Assembly (NCBI RefSeq): GCF_900102745.1
Contig: NZ_FMZF01000002.1
Coordinates: forward strand, 372,001-436,000
DNA from: Geodermatophilus telluris
Lineage (GTDB): Bacteria > Actinomycetota > Actinomycetes > Mycobacteriales > Geodermatophilaceae
DNA length: 64,000 bases
Reading direction: 5' to 3'
Shown: positions 8,281-15,269 of the stretch, piece after piece
How positions within the stretch are numbered: position 1 is the stretch's first letter
How the letters are laid out: each line of letters opens with the position of its first letter
Translations under genes and position numbers: made by a program
Notes under the pieces: generated by a model
Told to the model about the DNA's origin: nothing
The model's input: the letters and a program-made list of their open reading frames with translations, nothing else
Databases searched by the model: none

Positions 8281-8862
8281 ATGGCGGGGGAGGTCCGGCG
8301 GTTCACCCGGCCGCACGACGCGGCCGACGCGCTGGTCGGTGCACGGCTGCGCGCCGCCCGGCAGGCGGCGGGCCTGACTCTCGCGGCCGTCGCCGACCGG
8401 GCCGGGCTCACCAAGGGGTTCCTCAGCCGCCTCGAGCGCGACGAGGTCTCGCCGTCGGTCGCCTCCCTCGTGGCGGTGTGCAGCGTGCTCGGCATCGGCG
8501 TCGGGCAGCTGTTCGAGCCGCCCGCCACCTCCCTGGTCCGCGCCGGCGAGGCCCCGCCCACCAACTTCGGCGGCGCCGGCGTGCGGGAGGTGCTGCTCAC
8601 CGCCGGGACCCAGCGGGCGCTGCACGTCATCCGCTCGGTGGTCGAACCCGGCGGCGGGGGCGGCGACGAGCTCTACGCCCTGGCCTGCGACGTCGAGTTC
8701 GTCCACGTGCTGCGCGGCCGGCTGCGGCTGCTGCTGCCGGGCGAGGTGGTCGACCTGCACGAGGGGGACGCGTTCACCATGCCCGGCACCACCCCGCACA
8801 CCTGGCTCAACCCCTCGACGGCCCCCTGCGAGGTCCTGTGGGTCCTCACCCCCGCCCCCTGA
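8281..8862 (+). CDS. XRE-family transcriptional regulator with C-terminal cupin domain
   Basis: A 193-residue two-domain regulator. Residues about 18-75 form the helix-turn-helix (LRAARQAAGLTLAAVADRAG, then TKGFLSRLERDEVSPSVASL). Residues about 105-190 form a cupin ligand-binding barrel (VEFVHVLRGRLRLLLPGE, HEGDAFTMPGTTPHTW). Such proteins usually repress uptake and catabolic genes until a small ligand binds the cupin. ATG at 8281 has a GAGGGGGA site. It is divergent from the NCS1 permease and followed 23 bp later by the cyclase-family gene. Control of both flanking units is inferred from position. Confidence 0.88.
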   Translation: MAGEVRRFTRPHDAADALVGARLRAARQAAGLTLAAVADRAGLTKGFLSRLERDEVSPSVASLVAVCSVLGIGVGQLFEPPATSLVRAGEAPPTNFGGAGVREVLLTAGTQRALHVIRSVVEPGGGGGDELYALACDVEFVHVLRGRLRLLLPGEVVDLHEGDAFTMPGTTPHTWLNPSTAPCEVLWVLTPAP

Positions 8863-8885
8863 CCGCCGTCCCCCGAGGAGCCCCG

Positions 8886-9569
8886 GTGACCCGCCCCGAA
8901 CCGCCCGTCCGCGACATCGTGGACCTCTCCCACCCCCTCGACGACGACACCCCGGTCTACCCGGGGGACCCGGTCGCCCGGTTCAGCCCGGCCACCACCG
9001 TGGCGGCCGACGGCTACAACGTCCTGCACGTGCGGATGGGCTCGCAGACGGGGACGCACGTGGACGCGCCGTACCACTTCCTCGAGGACGGCCTCCGCAT
9101 CGACGAGGTCCCGCTCGACCACTTCCTCGGCCCCGCCGTCGTCGCCGACGTCCGCGGCAAGCCACCGCACGGCCGGATCGAGTGGGCCGACCTCGCGCCG
9201 TGGGCCGACCGCCTCGGCCCGGGACGGATCCTGCTGCTGCACACCGGGTGGGACGCGCACTGGGGCACCGACGCCTACTTCGACCACCCCTACCTCACCG
9301 GCGACGCCGCCGCCCGGGTGGTCGCCGCCGGCGTGCGCACCGTCGGGCTGGACGCGCTGAGCCTCGACGAGACCGTCCTCGGCGGTGAGCCCGCCGACGG
9401 CTTCGCCGCCCACCTCGCGGTGCTCGGCGCGGGAGGCGTGATCGTCGAGAACCTGCGCGACCTGGGCCGGGTGCCCGCCGTCGACCCGGTCGTCAGCGTG
9501 CTGCCGCTGCGGCTGGCCGGTGCCGACGGCGCCCCGGTGCGCGCCGTGGCCTTCCGCACCGGCGGCTGA
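8886..9569 (+). CDS. cyclase family protein (kynurenine formamidase / isatin hydrolase superfamily)
   Basis: A 227-residue metal-dependent hydrolase. The signature SQTGTHVDAPYHF (HxGTHxDAPxH type) supplies metal ligands, and DLSHPLDDDTPVYPGDP at the N-terminus is typical of the family. Characterised relatives open cyclic amides or hydrolyse N-formyl amides (kynurenine formamidase, isatin hydrolase). GTG at 8886 follows a GAGGAG site. Its position beside an NCS1 transporter and a cupin regulator suggests hydrolysis of an imported nucleobase-like or hydantoin-like compound, but the substrate is not determined by the sequence. Confidence 0.85.
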   Translation: MTRPEPPVRDIVDLSHPLDDDTPVYPGDPVARFSPATTVAADGYNVLHVRMGSQTGTHVDAPYHFLEDGLRIDEVPLDHFLGPAVVADVRGKPPHGRIEWADLAPWADRLGPGRILLLHTGWDAHWGTDAYFDHPYLTGDAAARVVAAGVRTVGLDALSLDETVLGGEPADGFAAHLAVLGAGGVIVENLRDLGRVPAVDPVVSVLPLRLAGADGAPVRAVAFRTGG

Positions 9570-9578
9570 GGGGACCGG

Positions 9579-10304
9579 TCAGCCGACGCGGGCCGCGGTG
9601 GACGGCGCGAGCGACCAGGCCGCGGGCACCGCCTCGGGGGCGAGGGACGCGGGGGCGGGCGCCAGGTCGAGCACCATCCGCGTGGGCTGGAAGGCCTCGG
9701 CGTAGCCGATCCGGGCGTGCGCCCCCCAGTGGCGCGCCGAGGCCACGACGGCGTCGGGCTCGACCATCGCGGACATCTCGACCTGGGAGGCGTGCGCGGC
9801 GAGGGCGGTGAGCTTGCCGGTGACGTAGGCGGTGACGTCGACGTAGACGGTCGGCGTGAACGCGAGGGTCGAGGGGCTCTGGTAGTGCAGGACGCGGGGC
9901 AGCCGCCGGGCCGCGGCCAGGGTGGCACCGGCCACCGCGCGGTGGTCCTGGTGGCTGTCGTCCGGAGCGTGCACGTAGACGAGGTCGGCCTGCGTCGCCT
10001 GCAGCACCTGCTCGATGCGGCGGACCGTGCGGGAGTCGGCCGCGACCTCGCAGTCCTGGAGGCCACCCCACACCAGCCGGGCGCCCAGCAGACCCGCCGC
10101 CCGCTCCTGCTCGGCGCGGCGGCCGGCGACGCGGACGTCGTCCCCGGGACCGTTCTCCCCACCGGTCACGACCAGCATCGTCACCGTGTCCCCCGCCGCG
10201 GCGTGGGCCAGCAGCGCGCCGCCGCACCCGAGCTCGATGTCGTCGGGGTGCGCGCCGATCGCCAGGACGCTGCGTCCCGTGCTCCCCGTCCGTCCGCCGT
10301 CCAT
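9579..10304 (-). CDS. PIG-L / LmbE family deacetylase
   Basis: A 241-residue zinc-dependent N-acetylglucosaminyl-deacetylase-type protein. AIGAHPDDIELGCGG carries the AHPDD zinc/catalytic motif, and HAPDDSHQDHRAV supplies the downstream histidine ligands. Family members deacetylate GlcNAc-containing small molecules (MshB, Mca, BshB) or sugar nucleotides. ATG at 10304 is preceded by GGAGG. It lies at the distal end of the minus-strand glycan locus, 144 bp after the anchored secreted protein and beyond a hairpin, so it may be a separate transcript. A role on an N-acetylated sugar of that locus is inference. A thiol-biosynthesis or detoxification role is the alternative. Confidence 0.85.
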   Translation of the reverse strand: MDGGRTGSTGRSVLAIGAHPDDIELGCGGALLAHAAAGDTVTMLVVTGGENGPGDDVRVAGRRAEQERAAGLLGARLVWGGLQDCEVAADSRTVRRIEQVLQATQADLVYVHAPDDSHQDHRAVAGATLAAARRLPRVLHYQSPSTLAFTPTVYVDVTAYVTGKLTALAAHASQVEMSAMVEPDAVVASARHWGAHARIGYAEAFQPTRMVLDLAPAPASLAPEAVPAAWSLAPSTAARVG

Positions 10305-10385
10305 GGCCGGTGTCCTCCACGACTCGAGGCGGCCAGCCCGCCCGACACCTCCTCATCGGCGGGTCCGGCGTCCCGGTGCAGCACG

Positions 10386-10423
10386 ACGGCCGGCCCTCCC
10401 CCCTCCGGGTGAGGACCGGCCGT
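10386..10423 (-). terminator. hairpin terminator-like structure
   Basis: ACGGCCGG (10386-10393) and CCGGCCGT (10416-10423) form an 8-bp perfect stem in the gap after the secreted-protein gene. There is no T tract, as is common for actinobacterial terminators. Confidence 0.5.
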
Positions 10424-10448
10424 GGTGGCGTCCGGGTCGCGGGCGGCG

Positions 10449-10991
10449 TCAGGCCGGCGGCGCGCCCGCCCCCGGGGGACCCGGGCGACGGCGCCGGGAC
10501 ACCGCGAGGGACGCGGCCCCGACGAGACCGGCGGCGGCCAGCACCATCGGGGCGCCCAGGCCGTTGCCGTCGGCCGGCAGCTCGGTCTCGGACGGGCAGC
10601 GGGTGCTGCCGTCGCGCGAGGCGGTGACGCTCCGGCTGTGCACCTGCCACTCGACGCTCGGCGTGGACGCCGGCACCCGCACGGAGAAGGCGCCGTGGTG
10701 GGTGCCCGGCGCGAACGAGGTGACCTGGGGGCCGTCGAGGGCGGCGGGGGTCAGCTCGTTGTCGAAGCCGCGCGACTCGTCCCAGGTCAGCGGGGTGGGG
10801 TTCTCGTAGCCGAAGACCGCGGTCCACGACCCGTCCTGCACCGGGAGCACGCAGGTCACCAGCGGTTTCATCGGGCCGCCGGCGGCCGACCCCACCCCGG
10901 GTGTCCCGAGCACGACGACGGCACCCGCCGCCGCGGTCACCGCCAGGCGCGTCCCGAGGGACGGCCGCCGGTGCCGCCTGTTACCTGCCAT
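10449..10991 (-). CDS. secreted, C-terminally anchored protein with LPADG-TM-RRRR tail (exosortase/sortase substrate candidate)
   Basis: A 180-residue protein. It has a basic n-region, a hydrophobic core at about 15-30 and a likely signal-peptidase site near VGSAA (about 33-37). The exported domain at about 40-132 has YENPTPLTW, FAPGTHHGAF and two Cys (47, 132), and resembles a small beta-rich module that recurs in actinobacterial surface proteins (from memory). The tail is tripartite: LPADG at 138-142, a hydrophobic helix at about 146-164, then RRRR at 166-169. That is the architecture of sortase or exosortase sorting signals. ATG at 10991 has an AGGAGG site. The longer frame to 11084 is unlikely. 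The gene is on the same strand as, and just downstream of, the exosortase operon. Confidence 0.72.
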   Translation of the reverse strand: MAGNRRHRRPSLGTRLAVTAAAGAVVVLGTPGVGSAAGGPMKPLVTCVLPVQDGSWTAVFGYENPTPLTWDESRGFDNELTPAALDGPQVTSFAPGTHHGAFSVRVPASTPSVEWQVHSRSVTASRDGSTRCPSETELPADGNGLGAPMVLAAAGLVGAASLAVSRRRRPGPPGAGAPPA

Positions 10992-11080
10992 GGTCGAACC
11001 CCTCCTGACCGGGCGCACGACCGCCCACCAGGGGGCCATCGGCCGGCGGGGCCGGGGACTGCAGGGCTGCGCCCCCGGGT

Positions 11081-11096
11081 TCACCCCGTGGGGTGA
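11081..11096. promoter_or_regulatory. 16-bp perfect palindrome at the end of the HAD gene
   Basis: TCACCCC-GT-GGGGTGA directly follows the HAD stop codon and lies about 90 bp before the secreted-protein start. It could be a small terminator of the five-gene operon or an operator for the secreted-protein gene. Confidence 0.35.
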
Positions 11097-11849
11097 TCAG
11101 CTCGCGGCGGGGCACCGCCGGCCGGTGCCGCGCAGCACGGCGAGGGCGAGGTCCGCGGCGGCGGGGAAGGAGTCGGTGACAGCCCACGCGGCCGGCCGGT
11201 CGGGCGCCGCGGCGTGCTCGCCCTGCCGGACGCGGATCGCCCGCGCGCCCACGGCGGCGGCGACGGCGACGTCCTTGCCCGGCCGGTCACCGATCACCAG
11301 CAGCCGGTCGGCGGGGACCCCGAGGCGGCCGGCCAGCTCCAGGAGCCCGGCGGGGGCGGGCTTGCGCGCGGCCCGGCCGCCGAGCGCGTCGGTCACCACG
11401 ACGCCGCCGAGCAGCGGGCCGAGCCCGGTCGCGGCCACCTTCGCGGCCTGGATCACCGGGTTGCCGTCGGTGAGGCAGCCGACCGGACCGACCTCCGCGA
11501 GGGCGGTGAGCGCCGCGACGACCCCCGGGTAGGGCGCGAGGACGGCGGGCGCGTGGGCGGTGAACGCCGCCACCAGCGCCGGGACCCGCGCCGGCACCTC
11601 CGCGGCGGGGACCCCGGCGGCCAGCAGCGCGCGGTCGATGGTGCCCCCGGTGTCGGAGCCCGCGGCGAGCTCGCGCAGGAGCGCGGCGTGCACCCGACCG
11701 CCGTCGAGCCCGGCCGCCGTGGCGGCCGCGCCCACGGCCGCGGCGGCGCCGGCCAGGTAGGCGGCCTGCGGGTAGAGCGTGTCGTCGAGGTCGACCACCA
11801 CGCCCAGCGGCGGGGGTCCGGTCCACGGCGGTGCCGGTCGCGCGCTCAC
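11097..11849 (-). CDS. HAD family phosphatase of the glycan operon
   Basis: A 250-residue HAD hydrolase with all four motifs: DLDDTLYP (I), CLTDGNP (II), the Lys in ARKPAP (III) and IGDRPGKDV (IV), and a helical cap of about 100 residues (subclass IA). It probably dephosphorylates a sugar or other small phosphate. The GTG start at 11849 overlaps the stop of the epimerase gene by 4 bp, making it the fifth and last gene of the coupled operon. The phosphatase may supply a dephosphorylated sugar intermediate for the locus. That role is inferred from position only. Confidence 0.85.
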   Translation of the reverse strand: MSARPAPPWTGPPPLGVVVDLDDTLYPQAAYLAGAAAAVGAAATAAGLDGGRVHAALLRELAAGSDTGGTIDRALLAAGVPAAEVPARVPALVAAFTAHAPAVLAPYPGVVAALTALAEVGPVGCLTDGNPVIQAAKVAATGLGPLLGGVVVTDALGGRAARKPAPAGLLELAGRLGVPADRLLVIGDRPGKDVAVAAAVGARAIRVRQGEHAAAPDRPAAWAVTDSFPAAADLALAVLRGTGRRCPAAS

Positions 11850-12997
11850 CAGGGCAGCCGCCCGTCGGAGAAGTCCGGCTCGTCGAGGGCCAGCAGCGCG
11901 TCGGTCGCCGCGTCGGCGAGCAGGGCCGCGACCTGCCGGCCGGTCGTCCCGTCACCGTAGGGGCAGGGCAGCGTCGCGGCGCGGGCCTGCCCCTCGGCGG
12001 AGGTGTGCCGCGCGGCGGCCGCGAGGACGGCGTCGGCCGCGGCGTCGTCGGCCAGGCTGGCCAGGGTGGTGGTGCCGGCCTCGACGCCCTCCCAGCGCGG
12101 CGTGGACCCCCGCAGCACCACGACGGGGACGCCGAGGAAGGCCGCCTCCTCCTGGATGCCGCCGGAGTCGGTGACCGCGAGGCGCGCCGACGCCAGGGCA
12201 GCCAGCAGCGCGTCGTACCCGACCGGGCCGGTCACGCTGATCCGCGGGTGCGCCAGCCCGGCGTCCAGGCCGGTGGCCGCGAGCCGGGCGGCCGTGCGCG
12301 GGTGCACCGGGAAGGTCACCGGCCCGACCCGGTCGGCCAGGGCGCGCACCACCCCGACCAGCCGCGCCAGGCGCCCGGGGTCGTCGACGTTGGTGGGCCG
12401 GTGGGCGGTGACCAGCACGCCGGACCGCTCGCCGGCGGGCACCGGGCGGACCCCGCGGGACACCAGGGTGTCGACCACCGGGTTGCCGACGACGAACACC
12501 CGCTCGGCGGGCACCCCCTCGGCCGCCAGGAAGGCGGCCGCCCGGCGGGTGGGGGCCAGGTGCAGCGCGGCGACCGCCGCGGCCACCCGCCGGTTGACCT
12601 CCTCGACGCTGCGCGGGTTGAGGCTGCGCAGCCCGGCCTCCAGGTGCGCGAAGGGGACCCCGGCGCCGCGGGCGGCCAGCGCGTAGGCGGGGACGGTGTT
12701 CGTGTCGCCGAGGGCCAGGACGACGTCGGGCCGGTCGCCGGCCAGCGCCCGCGCCGCATCGGCGTGCAGCGCCCCGAGCCGGGCGGCGGGGTCGCCGTCC
12801 GGCAGGGTGAACCGGCGGCCGGGGGCCAGGCCCAGCGCCTCCTGCAGCCGCGACGACAGCGCCGGGTCGGTGTGCTGGCCGGTGTCGACGACGTCGACGT
12901 GGTGTCCCGCGGCGGTGAGCGCGGCGACCACCGGGGCGAGCTTGACCACCTCCGGCCGGGTGCCGAACGGGACCAGGACGCGGCGGCTGCGGGTCAC
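11846..12997 (-). CDS. wecB: UDP-N-acetylglucosamine 2-epimerase (non-hydrolysing, WecB type)
   Basis: A 383-residue GT-B-like enzyme predicted to interconvert UDP-GlcNAc and UDP-ManNAc in the cytoplasm. Visible signatures are PFGTRPEVVKLAPV at the N-terminus, GDTNTVPAYALAA, HLEAGLRSLNPRS, TAHRPTNVDD and TDSGGIQEEAAFLG, all typical of WecB/MnaA. Length is normal. GTG at 12997 overlaps the upstream ATP-grasp stop by 4 bp, and the 3' end overlaps the HAD gene by 4 bp. UDP-ManNAc is a precursor of many surface polysaccharides, which supports a glycan role for the operon. A related hydrolysing enzyme cannot be wholly excluded. Confidence 0.88.
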   Translation of the reverse strand: MTRSRRVLVPFGTRPEVVKLAPVVAALTAAGHHVDVVDTGQHTDPALSSRLQEALGLAPGRRFTLPDGDPAARLGALHADAARALAGDRPDVVLALGDTNTVPAYALAARGAGVPFAHLEAGLRSLNPRSVEEVNRRVAAAVAALHLAPTRRAAAFLAAEGVPAERVFVVGNPVVDTLVSRGVRPVPAGERSGVLVTAHRPTNVDDPGRLARLVGVVRALADRVGPVTFPVHPRTAARLAATGLDAGLAHPRISVTGPVGYDALLAALASARLAVTDSGGIQEEAAFLGVPVVVLRGSTPRWEGVEAGTTTLASLADDAAADAVLAAAARHTSAEGQARAATLPCPYGDGTTGRQVAALLADAATDALLALDEPDFSDGRLPW

Positions 12998-14058
12998 GCC
13001 CGCACCCGCGCCGGCCGGCAGGGGTCGGGGACCGCGGCGCCGTCGTCGGCGGTGTAGACCTCCGCGAAGTACCGGCTCATCCGGACGCCGGGGGTGAACC
13101 ACAGGTGGGGGAGGTCCGCGCCGGGGTCGCGGACGCCGGTCAGATAGGCGCTGACGACGTCCGCGCCGGCCGCCAGCGTCAGGGGCAGCCCGCCGGAGAA
13201 GCGCGGGTTGACCTCGACGACGGTGGCGCGGCCGTCGTCGGCCACGAAGCCCTGCACGTTGGCCGGGCCGGTGAGCCGCACGGCCTCCAGCGCGCCGGCG
13301 ACCACGTCGGTCACGGCCGGGGAGTCGAAGGTGGTGCCCTTGACCGAGATGCCCGCCCGGGTGTCGTCCCGCCACCGGGGCACCACCGTGAGCAGCCGGC
13401 CGTCGCGGGCCACGAGGGCGTCGGCGGTGAACTCCCGGCCGCCCAGGCGCGTCTGGGCGATCAGCGAGGGGTCCTCGCGCAGGGCGTCGGCCACGGCGGC
13501 ACGGGAGTCGAGCAGCCGCACACCGCGACTGCCCCGGCCGGCGCGGGGCTTGACCACCCACGGCCCCGGAACCGCGGCCAGGCCCGCCCCGGTGTCCGTG
13601 GTGGCGGGGTGCGGCACGCCGGCCGCGTGCACCGTCCGGGCGAACGCGGCCTTGTCGCAGCACAGCGCCACGGCGGTGGGGTCGGGCAGCCACGTGGCCA
13701 CCCCGGCCCGGGCCAGCTGCGCGGCGCCGGCGGCGAGGGCGGGGAGCTCCTCGGCCACCGTCCCGACGAGGGCGTCGGCCCCGTGGGCCGTGGCGACGCC
13801 CACGAGCGCGTCGACGAAGCGGGCGTGGTCGGCGCGGGGGACGGTCGCCCCGGCGGTGGCCAGGGCCGTGCCCGCGGCCGTCGGGTCGGCGTCGACCGCG
13901 ACGACCCGGTGGCCCAGCGCCACGAGGCGGCGGACCACGGCGACGCCGGCCGGGCCGCCGGCGCCGGTGACGAGCACCGCCGGGCCGCCCGGGTCCTGCG
14001 GCCGCCCCGGGGTGGGCGGGGTCGGCGAGGCCGGCCGGGCCGGCAGGGTCGAGGTCAC
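12994..14058 (-). CDS. ATP-grasp ligase (CarB/PylC-like)
   Basis: A 354-residue protein. A Rossmann-like N-domain (VLVTGAGGPAGVAVVRRL, about 29-46) precedes an ATP-grasp fold: CCDKAAFARTVHAAGVPHP, KPRAGRGSRGVRL as the nucleotide loop, and VVEVNPRFSGG with metal-binding Glu and Asn. The family makes carboxylate-amine bonds through acyl-phosphates. Members in polysaccharide loci may attach amino acids or modify sugar acids, but the exact substrate is not known. The GTG start at 14058 overlaps the exosortase stop, and the stop overlaps wecB. The first about 25 residues are Pro-rich. Confidence 0.82.
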   Translation of the reverse strand: MTSTLPARPASPTPPTPGRPQDPGGPAVLVTGAGGPAGVAVVRRLVALGHRVVAVDADPTAAGTALATAGATVPRADHARFVDALVGVATAHGADALVGTVAEELPALAAGAAQLARAGVATWLPDPTAVALCCDKAAFARTVHAAGVPHPATTDTGAGLAAVPGPWVVKPRAGRGSRGVRLLDSRAAVADALREDPSLIAQTRLGGREFTADALVARDGRLLTVVPRWRDDTRAGISVKGTTFDSPAVTDVVAGALEAVRLTGPANVQGFVADDGRATVVEVNPRFSGGLPLTLAAGADVVSAYLTGVRDPGADLPHLWFTPGVRMSRYFAEVYTADDGAAVPDPCRPARVRA

Positions 14059-15269
14059 CGGGGAACCTCCGGGAGGTCGGGCGTGCGGGGCGGGCGGGCG
14101 AACGTGGCGGGGCGCGGGGGAGGGACGGCGTGCGCCGGCGGGCGCTGCGAGGGGACCGGCGTCGCCGCCGTCGTCGGACGGGCCGGGGGCAGGGGGACGG
14201 CGATCCGGCAGACGGGGACGGTGACGTGCGTCCCCGCGGGAGACGCCGGCAGGGGGTCGGGGCCGGCGTCCTGCGGTCCCCGGGCCATCAGCCACCCCCG
14301 GGCCCACAGCCGCAGGGCGGCCACGCGGTCGCCGGTGACCGGTTCCCACTGGCGTGCGGCCACGGCCTCGGCGAGGGCGTCGAGGACCACCGGGTCCTGC
14401 TCGTAGGTGGCCACCGCGACGAGCGACGCGGCGTGCGCCCCCAGCCCGTCGGCGACCAGCTCGCCGATGCGCTGCACCCGCTGGTGCGCGGGCAGGTGCC
14501 CCAGCCGGTAGTCGATGCGCCGGGCCTCCCGGCGGGCGGCCAGCCACGCGGAGAGCCGGGCCGGGAACACGTAGCGGTACAGGAGCCCGGTGACCGTGAC
14601 CCGCCGCCGTCCCCCGTGCCGGACCTCGTCCCCCGCCGCCCGGTAGCCCAGCCCGGGCCGGGCCCAGCTGTCGGGACGGCGCGCGGTGTGCCGGCCCTCG
14701 ACGTCCTGCTCCGCGCGGTCGAGCGCGGGGAGGGCGATCCACACCATGAGCAGGAAGCCGCCGAGCGTCGCGACCAGGTTCCACAGCGTGCCCACCCAGT
14801 CGTGGAACCCGACGAGGGCGTCCTCGCCCCACCACAGGCCGGCGAGGGCGGACAGCAGCAGCCGGCCGTGGTTGAGCACCAGCAGCGCGGCGACGGCGAC
14901 GAGCAGGCCCGCCACCGCGTGCAGCCCGCGTCCGCGGAGCACCACGGCGGTCAGGGCGACCAGGCCCAGCACCGACAGCACGGACGAGCAGGACAGCGTG
15001 ACGACCGCGTCGATGATCTCGCCGTCGCCGCGGAACAGCAGCACGTGCGTGGGCACGACGCCGGAGGCCTGCCCCGGGGCGAGCCACCCCAGGACGCGGG
15101 CGAGGACGGCCGCCTCGAGCTCCTGCAGGGGCCGGGCCAGGTAGCGGAAGCCCAGCAGGCAGATGGCCGTGGCCAGCACCAGGTCCAGCGCGACCGGCAG
15201 CAGCCGCCGGTTGGCGCCCCGCCACGGGCTGCGCCGGGCCGGCGGGAGGGCCACGCCCCCGGCGGTCAC
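14055..15269 (-). CDS. exosortase/archaeosortase-family membrane transpeptidase with C-terminal extension
   Basis: A 404-residue membrane protein. The core (about 1-185) has hydrophobic segments at about 22-44, 95-133 and 162-182, and the three residues characteristic of the exosortase/archaeosortase superfamily in order: Cys94 (TLSCSSVLS), Arg136 (LNHGRLLL) and His156 (VGFHDWVG). The family is proposed to cut C-terminal sorting tails and transfer proteins to a glycan or lipid anchor outside the membrane. It has fewer predicted helices than bacterial EpsH types, and an unusual C-terminal tail: a helical part at about 210-345, then a Pro/Ala/Thr-rich end. GTG at 15269 overlaps the glycosyltransferase stop by 4 bp. 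Confidence 0.78.
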   Translation of the reverse strand: MTAGGVALPPARRSPWRGANRRLLPVALDLVLATAICLLGFRYLARPLQELEAAVLARVLGWLAPGQASGVVPTHVLLFRGDGEIIDAVVTLSCSSVLSVLGLVALTAVVLRGRGLHAVAGLLVAVAALLVLNHGRLLLSALAGLWWGEDALVGFHDWVGTLWNLVATLGGFLLMVWIALPALDRAEQDVEGRHTARRPDSWARPGLGYRAAGDEVRHGGRRRVTVTGLLYRYVFPARLSAWLAARREARRIDYRLGHLPAHQRVQRIGELVADGLGAHAASLVAVATYEQDPVVLDALAEAVAARQWEPVTGDRVAALRLWARGWLMARGPQDAGPDPLPASPAGTHVTVPVCRIAVPLPPARPTTAATPVPSQRPPAHAVPPPRPATFARPPRTPDLPEVPR

